A DNA stretch of 6,481 nt from Candidatus Hydrogenedentota bacterium (GCA_029554925.1 JAKPUV010001095.1:1-6481), one strand, 5' to 3'; shown: positions 1-5,465, numbered from the stretch's first letter. Notes: generated by a model from the letters alone, not told the origin. Made by a program: numbers and translations.

Positions 1-64
1 CCGCGTCGGAAACGGGCGCGGCCCCGGTCACCGCAAACAGGACAAGCATTGTCGCGACGGCCAT
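1..64 (-). CDS. N-terminal end of an exported protein (partial, runs off the window)
   Basis: Only the first 21 residues are inside the window. They read as a hydrophobic export signal (Met-Ala-Val-Ala-Thr-Met-Leu-Val-Leu-Phe, then small residues up to Ala-Pro-Val-Ser-Asp-Ala), so the product is probably exported. The ATG at 64 is supported by a clear Shine-Dalgarno, AAAGGA at 76-71, six bases upstream. The gene follows the esterase-like lipoprotein gene on the same strand after a 72-base gap, so it may be the fourth gene of the EF-hand operon. Its function cannot be judged from this stub. Confidence 0.6.
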   Translation of the reverse strand, partial: MAVATMLVLFAVTGAAPVSDA

Positions 65-83
65 GGGAGTTCCTTTCCCCCGG

Positions 84-102
84 ATCACGGGTCAGCCGTG
101 AT
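84..102 (-). other. Stem-loop between two minus-strand genes
   Basis: A perfect 7-bp inverted repeat (ATCACGG / CCGTGAT) with a 5-base loop lies in the 72-base gap between the esterase stop and the next start. No T-run follows on the minus strand, so it does not look like a standard intrinsic terminator. It could be an RNA-processing or stability element, an operator, or chance in GC-rich DNA. Confidence 0.35.
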
Positions 103-136
103 GCTACTCCCGACCGCTTTCCCGCTTCAATCCGCC

Positions 137-1051
137 CTACCGGAGGCATCCCTCCAGAAACGCCATGACCGGCGGGGTGACCACCGTCTCACCCGGCATG
201 CCCAGTTTCCGGTTCACGTCCGCGTGACTGTACCGTCCGGCATCCACCACCGTGGCGGAAATCTCGGCGTCCTCGAGGCTGTCGGCGAACTTACGGGACA
301 GACCCTTGCGGAACGCCGATCCGCGTGTGACGATCAGGAACGGCGGGATGCCCCTGCCCGCCGCCACATGGGTGATTGGCGAGGCGGCCGCCCATAGGGC
401 GGGATCCTCGCCGAAGGCATTCTGATAGATGCCCGACGCGGGGCCGTTGGACATGTGTGCGGCCACATCGTAGCCCTCCGTGTCCAGTGAGACGATGCCG
501 GCGAGATTTTCGGGAGTCAGCCCGTGCGCGCCGAGCAGGGACGCGTCGGTGGCGACGATCGAAACCAGATGCGCACCCGCCGAGTGGCCCATAAGGGCGA
601 TGCGCCCCGGGTCAAACCCGTATTCCGGAGCGTGTTCCCGAAGCCAGAAAACGGCGGTAGCCACGTCCTGCGCGTGCACGGGATGCATGATCCGGCCGGG
701 GTCGTCGCTGGGGATCCGCGGGGACAGACGGTAATTGACGCTCGCGAGCGCGTACCCCGCGCCCGTGAGCAGGGAGGCCTTGCAGTCCATCGCGTTCGAC
801 TTGTCACCAATGGACCAGCCCCCGCCGTGCACCCACACCACCAGCGGCACGGAGCCCTTCGGCGCGGGATCGGGCAGATAGAGGTCCAGACGGAGAAGGT
901 TCGGGTCCGTGCCGGGGATTTCCGCGTAGGGGATATCCCCCAGCACCCGAAAGGTCCCGGGGGACTCCGGACAGCGGGAGCATCCCGCCAGCAGCAGCGC
1001 CGCCACCGGAATGCCGAAAAGGATATGCGCCCATGCCTGCCGAATGTTCAT
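137..1051 (-). CDS. Alpha/beta-hydrolase (esterase/lipase-like) lipoprotein
   Basis: This is a 304-residue predicted lipoprotein hydrolase. Residues 1-24 form a lipoprotein signal ending in a lipobox, Leu-Leu-Ala-Gly-Cys, with Cys24 as the lipid anchor. The mature part has the oxyanion-hole motif HGGGW at 75-79, the nucleophile elbow G-H-S-A-G with Ser157, and a C-terminal His276 in Y-S-H-A-D-V-N, as in BD-FAE/alpha-beta-hydrolase-3 type esterases. The usual catalytic Asp after the late LIV strand is not visible: that stretch reads Thr-Arg-Gly-Ser-Ala-Phe-Arg-Lys. ATG at 1051 is preferred because GGGGGTGA lies five bases upstream. A GTG at 1060 would add three residues and overlap the six-EF-hand gene by four bases. 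Carboxylester hydrolysis at the cell envelope is likely; the substrate is unknown. Confidence 0.85.
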   Translation of the reverse strand: MNIRQAWAHILFGIPVAALLLAGCSRCPESPGTFRVLGDIPYAEIPGTDPNLLRLDLYLPDPAPKGSVPLVVWVHGGGWSIGDKSNAMDCKASLLTGAGYALASVNYRLSPRIPSDDPGRIMHPVHAQDVATAVFWLREHAPEYGFDPGRIALMGHSAGAHLVSIVATDASLLGAHGLTPENLAGIVSLDTEGYDVAAHMSNGPASGIYQNAFGEDPALWAAASPITHVAAGRGIPPFLIVTRGSAFRKGLSRKFADSLEDAEISATVVDAGRYSHADVNRKLGMPGETVVTPPVMAFLEGCLR

Positions 1052-1056
1052 CTGTG

Positions 1057-1064
1057 TCACCCCC
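1057..1064 (-). promoter_or_regulatory. Shine-Dalgarno that contains the upstream stop codon
   Basis: GGGGGTGA matches the anti-SD complement GGAGGTGA at 7 of 8 positions and sits five bases before the ATG at 1051. The TGA stop of the six-EF-hand gene is its last three bases. Ribosomes ending on that gene therefore finish on the esterase ribosome-binding site, which suggests translational coupling and decides the ATG start over the GTG at 1060. Confidence 0.6.
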
Positions 1065-1647
1065 GCCGGTTCCGGTCCTCTTTGCTCAAGAAACCGTCCT
1101 TGTTGCGGTCCAGCCGATGGAAGATCCGTTCATTCATGCGCGGGAACGCGGTCTTGGCCTCTTCCTGGGACAGTTTGCCGTCCCCGTTTGCGTCCGCCTG
1201 CCGCAATTTCTCGCCCATGACCCGTTTGGCTTCTTCCAGCGTCACAAAGCCGTCGCCGTCGCGGTCGGCCTTGTCGAAGAACTTCCCGGCGGCCTTGGGA
1301 AACGCGGTCTGCGCCTCCTCGCGGGACAGTTTCCGGTCGCCGTCGGCGTCGGCCTCTTTCAGTTTCGCCCGCACGCCGTTCCTCCCGGCCGTGGCTTCGG
1401 CGGCGGAGCGGTCCTCCCGGCTGAGCACCCCGTCCCCGTTCTTGTCGGCGGCTTTGAACCGCTCCCCGGTGACCTGCGGGCGCACCGCCTTCAGTTCCTC
1501 GAACGTGATCCGGCCGTCCTTGTTCACGTCCGCCTGCCGGAGCATCCGGGCGACGTGCCCGTCCGCCGTGTCCGCCGCCGCCTGCGCCCACGCCCCCGCG
1601 GCGGCCGCCGCGGCCAATGCCATGCAGAGAATCATCCTGTTTTTCAT
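1057..1647 (-). CDS. Exported six-EF-hand calcium-binding protein
   Basis: This 196-residue protein has a Sec signal peptide (residues 1-21, probable cleavage at Ala-Trp-Ala|Gln). Six canonical DxDxDG-type EF-hand loops follow at 40-51, 68-79, 100-111, 128-139, 152-163 and 180-191. The hands fall into three pairs spaced 28 residues within each pair, the helix between pair members often carrying a Phe-Pro motif (T-A-F-P-K/R). Position 12 is Glu in loops 1, 3, 4 and 5 but Asp in loops 2 and 6. Loop 3 has Arg105 where Gly is normal, so it may bind weakly. No other domain is present. The start is fixed by AGGAGA at 1660-1655, seven bases before the ATG. It is a paralogue of the four-hand protein just upstream. 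Periplasmic or extracellular Ca2+ buffering or sensing is likely; its partner is unknown. Confidence 0.85.
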   Translation of the reverse strand: MKNRMILCMALAAAAAAGAWAQAAADTADGHVARMLRQADVNKDGRITFEELKAVRPQVTGERFKAADKNGDGVLSREDRSAAEATAGRNGVRAKLKEADADGDRKLSREEAQTAFPKAAGKFFDKADRDGDGFVTLEEAKRVMGEKLRQADANGDGKLSQEEAKTAFPRMNERIFHRLDRNKDGFLSKEDRNRRG

Positions 1648-1690
1648 GTCTCGGTCTCCTGTTCAGTCTTTGCGGGTTGTCCGGCCTGCC

Positions 1691-1724
1691 GCGGGCGGCG
1701 GTCCCATGAGGACGCGCCGCCCGC
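1691..1724 (-). other. GC-rich hairpin between the two EF-hand genes
   Basis: GCGGGCGGCG (1691-1700) and CGCCGCCCGC (1715-1724) form a perfect 10-bp stem with a 14-base loop, starting ten bases past the stop of the four-EF-hand gene. No T-tract follows on the minus strand, so full termination is doubtful. It could protect or define the 3' end of the upstream message, lowering expression of the genes after it. Confidence 0.45.
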
Positions 1725-1733
1725 AGGGTCCGG

Positions 1734-2213
1734 CTACTGTTTCGCCCTCTCGCCGTCGGTCTGCTGAAGCCTCCCGGGAACGTCCTCCCGGTTGAGCACC
1801 CCGTCATCGTTCCGGTCCAGCCGGTTGAAGACGCCCTCGGTCATTCTCGGGACGGTCAGCGCCTCCTCCAGGGTGACGCTCCCGTCGCCGTTGGCATCCG
1901 CGGCGGCCAGGGCTTCGCGCAGACGCTGCAGGCGGGCGCGCAGGCCGCGCGCGGGAATATCCGCCCGCGTCAGCACGCCGTCGTCGTTCCGGTCCATCTT
2001 TTCGAACACGTCCCGGGTGACTTTCGGGAACTTCGCGGAAACCTCCTCGAACGTCACCTGTCCGTCCCCGTTGGCGTCCGCCTGCTTGAGCAGGTGAATC
2101 ACCTGGGGCACGGAGACCCTCTTGGCGCCCGCCTTTTCGGCCGCGAACGCCGGAAGGGACGCGGCGGCAAGCGCCGCCAGCAGCGTGAATCCCATCCATT
2201 TTCCTTTGCGCAT
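1734..2213 (-). CDS. Exported four-EF-hand calcium-binding protein
   Basis: This 159-residue protein has a Sec signal peptide (residues 1-24, probable cleavage at Ala-Phe-Ala|Ala). Four EF-hand loops lie at 46-57, 74-85, 106-117 and 133-144. They form two pairs in which the first loop ends in Glu (position 12) and the second in Asp, an alternation that would make the hands unequal in Ca2+ affinity. The helices between hands carry the same Pro-Lys/Arg...Phe-x-Lys/Arg-x-Asp pattern as the six-hand paralogue downstream. The open frame extends to 2306, but the ATG at 2213 is chosen because AAGGAG (2228-2223) precedes it by nine bases and the signal peptide starts there. It is the first gene after the minus-strand ECF-like promoter at 2324-2293, so it is probably a direct target of the divergent sigma factor. 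Confidence 0.87.
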   Translation of the reverse strand: MRKGKWMGFTLLAALAAASLPAFAAEKAGAKRVSVPQVIHLLKQADANGDGQVTFEEVSAKFPKVTRDVFEKMDRNDDGVLTRADIPARGLRARLQRLREALAAADANGDGSVTLEEALTVPRMTEGVFNRLDRNDDGVLNREDVPGRLQQTDGERAKQ

Positions 2214-2292
2214 CTTCTCGTTCTCCTTGCTGTTGTTCCGGGGGGCCGGGGCCGCCTTCGGGCCACCCGGCCCGTCCGGCGCCTTCACCGCG

Positions 2293-2324
2293 GATAATGG
2301 GCGCAAGCCGCGCGCCGGTTACAC
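2293..2324 (-). promoter_or_regulatory. Candidate ECF-sigma promoter for the EF-hand operon
   Basis: On the minus strand, GTGTAACC (2324-2317) is followed after exactly 17 bases by CATTATC (2299-2293). The same pair with the same spacing faces the other way in front of the sigma gene. The AAC-containing -35 is typical of ECF-sigma promoters. The four-EF-hand start lies 79 bases downstream of the -10. Confidence 0.65.
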
Positions 2325-2345
2325 TGGCGTTTTCCCGGGCCGGGG

Positions 2346-2377
2346 GTGTAACCTGCGCCCTGTCCGCGCGCATTAAC
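2346..2377 (+). promoter_or_regulatory. Candidate autoregulated ECF-sigma promoter for the sigma operon
   Basis: GTGTAACC (2346-2353), 17 bases, then CATTAAC (2371-2377). Both boxes and the spacing match the opposing promoter at 2324-2293, and the two -35 boxes form an inverted repeat 21 bases apart. The sigma start codon is 38 bases past the -10. ECF sigma factors commonly transcribe their own operon, and the matched pair fits that. Confidence 0.65.
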
Positions 2378-2415
2378 GGTAAAAGAGTCGGAAACGGCCA
2401 GGGGTTCACGCCAGG

Positions 2416-2991
2416 GTGCACGGTGAAACGGATGAGAGCGACCGGAACGACATCGCGGCCAGTCTCCAGGGAGACGGAGCGGCCTACGCGCGCCTTGTCC
2501 GGCGGCATGAAGCCGCCGTCACCCGGCAGATGGCGCACTACACCCGGAATCCGGCGGAGCTGCGGGAACTGGTGCAGGAGGTCTTTGTGGAGGCCTACCG
2601 GGCCCTGCCGGGATACCGGCCGCAGGCCCCCTTCGCCCATTGGCTCAGCCGGATTTCATCGCGGGCCGGCTACCGTCACTGGAAGACCCTGCGCCGTGAG
2701 CGGGAGCGGACGGTGCCGCTGGAGGAGTGGCACGAGCGGACGCTTGCCGCGCCCGTGGAAAACCGGACGCCCTCCGAGGCCGCGGAGCTTCTCTACCGTC
2801 TCCTGGAGCGGCTTCCGGCAAAGGACCGGCTTGTGCTGACGCTGATGTACTTCGAGGAGTGCGACGTGCGCGCCATCGCGGAAAGAATGGGCTGGTCCCA
2901 GACCCTCGTGAAAGTCCGCGCCTTCCGCGCGCGGCGGCGCCTGAGGAGCATGCTGGAGGAGTCCGGCCATGGGAGAAAAGGACATGACTGA
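2416..2991 (+). CDS. ECF-family RNA polymerase sigma factor
   Basis: This 191-residue protein has the two-domain ECF layout. Region 2 spans about residues 20-95 (E-L-V-Q-E-V-F-V-E-A-Y near 51-61, then P-F-A-H-W-L near 72-77). Region 4 spans about 122-180 (L-P-A-K-D-R-L-V-L, then A-I-A-E-R-M-G-W-S at 153-161 and the recognition helix up to R-A-R-R-R-L-R). No extra C-terminal domain is present. The GTG at 2416 is the only start after the in-frame stops at 2374-2382; its Shine-Dalgarno is weak (AGGGG about eleven bases upstream). The end overlaps the next gene by 23 bases, implying coupled translation with a partner that probably controls it. It likely recognises GTGTAACC-N17-CATTAWC, found in front of its own gene and of the divergent EF-hand genes. 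Confidence 0.9.
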   Translation: MHGETDESDRNDIAASLQGDGAAYARLVRRHEAAVTRQMAHYTRNPAELRELVQEVFVEAYRALPGYRPQAPFAHWLSRISSRAGYRHWKTLRRERERTVPLEEWHERTLAAPVENRTPSEAAELLYRLLERLPAKDRLVLTLMYFEECDVRAIAERMGWSQTLVKVRAFRARRRLRSMLEESGHGRKGHD

Positions 2992-3241
2992 CCCATTGGA
3001 CCTCGTGGAGCGCCTGGCTGCCCGAGCCCGGCGGGAGGCACCGGAACCGGCGGGTGTGGCCGGGGGTGTTTTGCGGGCGCTGCGTGCCCCCGCGCGCACG
3101 CCCCTCGGCTGGGTGGCCGTGTGCGCCGTGGCGGCCGCCGTGGTGCTGACGGCGGTCACCGGACTCGCGGACGGAAACGGCGACACGCTGGACGCGCTCT
3201 TCGAGGCCGCCAGCTTCATTGAACCGGACGGAGAATTCTAA
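2969..3241 (+). CDS. Small single-helix membrane protein, candidate anti-sigma factor (CnrY-like position)
   Basis: This 90-residue protein has a charged N-terminal half (1-45) with two likely amphipathic helices, one transmembrane helix at about 46-67, and a short C-terminal tail that would lie in the periplasm. No zinc-binding HxxxCxxC anti-sigma motif is present. By size and layout it resembles CnrY, whose short cytoplasmic segment holds the sigma factor CnrH; I infer the same role from position, not from clear sequence similarity. It starts inside the sigma gene, with GGAGGAG at 2955-2961 seven bases before the ATG, and ends one base before the next gene. An alternative ATG at 2984 (residue 6) has a poorer Shine-Dalgarno. 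Confidence 0.7.
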   Translation: MGEKDMTDPLDLVERLAARARREAPEPAGVAGGVLRALRAPARTPLGWVAVCAVAAAVVLTAVTGLADGNGDTLDALFEAASFIEPDGEF

Positions 3242-3242
3242 G

Positions 3243-3674
3243 ATGGGCGAAGAACCGGCCGAGAAGGGAGCCCCCCTCCCGCCCCCGCGGGGACGAAGGG
3301 GACGCGCATTGCTCCTGGGGGGCGTCATCTTCCTGTGCGGGTGCGTGTGCGGCGCCTCCGCCATGACCCTGTTTGCGGCGCGCCGGCTGGAGAGTTTCCG
3401 CCAGCACGGGCTGAACACCGAACACGCCTTCTCCCGGCTCCGCCGCGCGCTGGAGCTGGACGAGGCGCAGTCGGCGGAGGTGCGCGAGATCCTGAAACGG
3501 GGGATCGCCGACCTGCGCGAGGTGCGCCGGAGGGTGGGCCCCGAAGTGCAGGACACGCTTTCAAGGATTCGGGAAGAGGTTTCCGCCGTCCTGGACGAGC
3601 GCCAGCGAAACCTGTGGAACACGCGCTTTGACACGCTCCGGGAAAGGTGGTTCCCCCCCATGGAACCCCGGTAA
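3243..3674 (+). CDS. Membrane-anchored periplasmic helical protein, CnrX/Spy-like sensor
   Basis: This 143-residue protein has a basic cytoplasmic start (Arg16-Arg21), one transmembrane helix at about 22-45, and an all-helical, charged periplasmic part. The pattern R-R-A-L-E-L-D-E-A-Q (67-76), then long Arg/Glu-rich helices and V-L-D-E-R-Q-R-N-L-W (116-125), is the style of the heavy-metal-sensor/Spy-CpxP-like family (Metal_resist), which includes CnrX. Only two histidines are present (His55, His61), so CnrX-type metal binding is uncertain. Three cysteines (32, 34, 36) lie in the membrane helix; the site is a poor lipobox. The ATG at 3243 is used because GGAG (3230-3233) precedes it by nine bases. 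With the sigma factor and the one-helix protein it makes a sigma-Y-X operon, so it is likely the signal receiver. Confidence 0.75.
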   Translation: MGEEPAEKGAPLPPPRGRRGRALLLGGVIFLCGCVCGASAMTLFAARRLESFRQHGLNTEHAFSRLRRALELDEAQSAEVREILKRGIADLREVRRRVGPEVQDTLSRIREEVSAVLDERQRNLWNTRFDTLRERWFPPMEPR

Positions 3675-3684
3675 GACCGGCCCC

Positions 3685-4125
3685 CTACTTCTCCTTCTGG
3701 CTCTCCAGCTGCGCCTGGCGCTGCCCCACAATGGCCACGAGGAAGTTTCGCGCCTCCTCTGATCCCAGGCTGAAGGGGTCAAATCGCCCGGAGCATCCCG
3801 CCTGGGCCATCATGTCGGGGGTAAGCTCGTTCAGCCGCAAAAAGGCCATGGCCCAGCTCCCAAAAAGCCGCCGGTCGGTGTCGTGGTATTCCAGCAGCGT
3901 CACCCGGGTGTGGCGGCCGTCGAGGAGGATGTTGGCGTACAGCTCGTTCACCACCTCGACCGGCCCCTCCAGGCACTGCAGAAAGAACTTGGGGTCGTAA
4001 AACAGCACCCCCGTGATCCCCCTGGCCAGATTGTTTCGGCGCGACACGGTGAGAATCTTGTGGAGGGACTCCATGTCGCACTCCTCCGTCATGCGGCTCA
4101 CATAGATCAAACGCGCAAGCGCCAT
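3685..4125 (-). CDS. BLUF-domain blue-light sensor (short, stand-alone)
   Basis: This 146-residue protein has a BLUF domain at about 3-95, which binds FAD and changes hydrogen bonding around the flavin in blue light. The key residues align with AppA without gaps: Tyr8 (AppA Tyr21), Asn32 (Asn45), Gln50 (Gln63), Trp91 (Trp104) and Met93 (Met106). Flanking motifs L-I-Y-V-S, G-I-T-G-V-L-F-Y and F-L-Q-C-L-E-G are intact. Residues 96-146 are a helical tail, with no EAL, GGDEF or other output domain, so the signal probably passes to a separate partner. The ATG at 4125 is chosen over a GTG at 4191 because the domain begins there and GAGGA (4134-4130) precedes it. It converges on the CnrX-like gene with a 10-base gap and diverges from the lipocalin gene. 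Confidence 0.93.
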   Translation of the reverse strand: MALARLIYVSRMTEECDMESLHKILTVSRRNNLARGITGVLFYDPKFFLQCLEGPVEVVNELYANILLDGRHTRVTLLEYHDTDRRLFGSWAMAFLRLNELTPDMMAQAGCSGRFDPFSLGSEEARNFLVAIVGQRQAQLESQKEK

Positions 4126-4317
4126 CTCTTCCTCACTTTCAGCGTTCAGGACCCGCCCATACGCCCGGTCCTCTGCGAAGGGTAACACCACGGTCTCGTT
4201 TTTGCAAACATCCCCGCAAATGCGCCCATTCCCCGGAAAACGCCGCCCGGGGCGGAATGAAGCCGGAGTTCATCCTGTTACCTAAACGTAGGTCAAAACC
4301 CAAGGAGGACAATGGCC
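4126..4317. promoter_or_regulatory. Divergent control region between the BLUF and lipocalin genes
   Basis: This 192-base region must hold both promoters, but I see no convincing -35/-10 pair. It contains a palindromic TTTGCAAA (4201-4208) with a further GCAAA at 4216-4220, a GC-rich hairpin CCGCC/GGCGG (4243-4255), and the inverted repeat ACCTA-N4-TAGGT (4280-4293). It also carries the lipocalin Shine-Dalgarno AAGGAGG (4302-4308). That ribosome-binding site is nine bases from the ATG at 4318 but only three from the ATG at 4312. Confidence 0.45.
4280..4293 (+). promoter_or_regulatory. Candidate operator, ACCTA-N4-TAGGT inverted repeat
   Basis: A 14-base inverted repeat with 5-base arms ends eight bases before the lipocalin Shine-Dalgarno. 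This position would suit a repressor site or a hairpin close to the start of the message. No regulator for it is encoded in the window, and short repeats like this also arise by chance. Confidence 0.3.
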
Positions 4318-4872
4318 ATGAAGACAGGAAGATCACTTGTTTCCGCCGCCCTGATCGCCGCGGCGTTCGCCCCGTTGCAGGGCTGCGTGTGCGCGAACCC
4401 GCCCGAAACCGTTGCCGCCGTCGACATCAACCGCTACATGGGCATCTGGTACGAAATCTCCAAATACCCGTTCTTCTTCGAGCGGGGACTCGTGGGCGTC
4501 ACGGCGGAGTACACGCTGAACGCGGATGGAACCGTCCAGGTTGTGAACCGCGGGTTCAAGGAGACCTTCGACGGCGAACTCTCCGAGATTGTGGGCAAGG
4601 CCACCGTGGCCGACAAGGAGACCAACGCGAAGCTGACCGTGCAGTTCGGCCCCTTCCCCGTGGGCATCTTCGGATCCAACTACTGGATCATCATGCTCGG
4701 CGACGACTACGAGTACGCAGTGGTTTCCAGCAAAGGCCGGGACACGCTGTGGATTCTCAGCCGCACCCCGCAGATGGACGCGGAGGTCTACAACGGCATC
4801 GTTGCGGAGCTTGCCGCGCGCGGCTTCGACACCTCGAAGCTGGAGCCCATGCCCCAGCAGCCCGCCGTCTGA
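4318..4872 (+). CDS. blc: Bacterial lipocalin lipoprotein (Blc family)
   Basis: This 184-residue protein has a lipoprotein signal ending in Leu-Gln-Gly-Cys, with Cys23 as the lipidated residue. The lipocalin barrel spans about 33-175. Conserved region 1 is G-x-W-Y-E at 42-46 after V-D-I-N-R-Y-M, followed by the Blc hallmark G-L-V-G-V-T-A-E-Y-T-L (57-67). Later come D-K-E-T-N-A-K-L (99-106), N-Y-W-I-I (121-125) and L-W-I-L-S-R-T-P (144-151), which holds the conserved Arg149. Length matches E. coli Blc. Family members sit on the outer membrane and bind lysophospholipids or fatty acids, with proposed roles in lipid salvage or repair under envelope stress. The ATG at 4318 fits the Shine-Dalgarno spacing better than the ATG at 4312. 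It is transcribed alone, with a strong terminator directly after it. Confidence 0.95.
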   Translation: MKTGRSLVSAALIAAAFAPLQGCVCANPPETVAAVDINRYMGIWYEISKYPFFFERGLVGVTAEYTLNADGTVQVVNRGFKETFDGELSEIVGKATVADKETNAKLTVQFGPFPVGIFGSNYWIIMLGDDYEYAVVSSKGRDTLWILSRTPQMDAEVYNGIVAELAARGFDTSKLEPMPQQPAV

Positions 4873-4896
4873 CAGGCAATCGAGAGAGAGACCACG

Positions 4897-4928
4897 GGGG
4901 CCGCCCATTCGGGCGGCCCCTTCTATTT
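4897..4928 (+). terminator. Intrinsic terminator of the lipocalin gene
   Basis: GGGGCCGCCC (4897-4906), loop ATTC, GGGCGGCCCC (4911-4920) gives a perfect 10-bp stem followed by TTCTATTT. It starts 24 bases after the lipocalin stop. Confidence 0.9.
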
Positions 4929-5057
4929 GGAGTTGAGGGATTTTCACGGGGGCACACGGGTAGGACGTTCCTATCCCCTCCCCCTTTCATGCCTCCCGGC
5001 GTTAGCCCCGAAAACACTCCGCCCTCTAAGAACGACCAGGAGCGGGGCGATCCGGCC

Positions 5058-5465
5058 TCAGGGCAGCATCCGCGACAGCGCCTGGAGGACAGCGGTGCAG
5101 CCGCCGCAAAGCAGCGCGCCCCAGCAAACGTCCACCACGGCCACGGACAGGGGCCACCCGCGCAGCACGGCCATGTTGGTGGCGTCGTAGACGCCGTAGA
5201 CGAGAAAGCCGAAGAGCGCCCCGAACAACGCCGCAGCGGGCAGGCTTTGACCCGCCCGCGGAAGGACGAACACCACCAGCCCCGCTGAAAGCAGGGCCCA
5301 CGTCGCGAGAGCCGCCGGAATGTTGGTCCTCACCGCGCCGTCCACCACGTTCAGCAGCGGCCCGATCCGCGCGCGGAAAAAGGGGCCCAGAATGAAGGAG
5401 AGGACCACGGCGTCCACCGCCGTGAGCAGCGCCCATCCCGCCAGCCACAGCGCCCCGGAGCGCAT
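5058..5465 (-). CDS. DUF2177-family integral membrane protein
   Basis: This 135-residue protein has four likely membrane helices at about 5-27, 50-68, 76-93 and 107-128. The family signature is clear in the second half: Y-G-V-Y-D-A-T-N-M-A-V-L-R-G-W-P at 90-105, then V-D-V-C-W-G at 111-116. The molecular function of DUF2177 is not established. The ATG at 5465 overlaps the stop of the SOUL gene by one base (TGATG), with AGGTG (5478-5474) eight bases upstream; a GTG at 5468 is the alternative. Co-translation with the SOUL protein suggests that the two act together in or at the membrane. Confidence 0.88.
   Translation of the reverse strand: MRSGALWLAGWALLTAVDAVVLSFILGPFFRARIGPLLNVVDGAVRTNIPAALATWALLSAGLVVFVLPRAGQSLPAAALFGALFGFLVYGVYDATNMAVLRGWPLSVAVVDVCWGALLCGGCTAVLQALSRMLP

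Noticed and set aside
524..1795. A 423-codon open frame on the plus strand opposite the esterase and EF-hand genes
   Set aside because: It is antisense to three well-supported genes, has low-complexity Arg/Ser/Pro/Ala-rich content and no recognisable domain. Long antisense frames are expected in GC-rich coding DNA.
1804..3661. Two long minus-strand open frames opposite the sigma, Y and X genes (2640-1804 and 3661-2645)
   Set aside because: They run antisense to the sigma operon, and one also covers the four-EF-hand gene in another frame. Both are Arg/Pro/Gly-rich with no domain, so they are frame shadows.
3668..3680. CCGGT-AAG-ACCGG hairpin at the end of the CnrX-like gene as a terminator
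   Set aside because: A 5-bp stem with a 3-base loop spanning the stop codon and no T-tract is too weak to call.
4126..4191. GTG start at 4191 giving the BLUF protein 22 extra N-terminal residues
   Set aside because: BLUF domains begin within a few residues of Leu-Ile-Tyr-Val-Ser, and a Shine-Dalgarno lies in front of the ATG at 4125.
4958..4977. Imperfect hairpin GGGTAGGA / TCCTATCCC as terminator of the SOUL-DUF2177 unit
   Set aside because: The stem has a bulge and no T-run follows on the minus strand. It is 80 bases past the stop and may be chance.
4257..5288. A 343-codon plus-strand frame overlapping the lipocalin and DUF2177 genes
   Set aside because: It lies in another frame of the lipocalin gene, reads through the strong terminator at 4897-4928 and gives an Arg/Gly/His-rich sequence without a fold.
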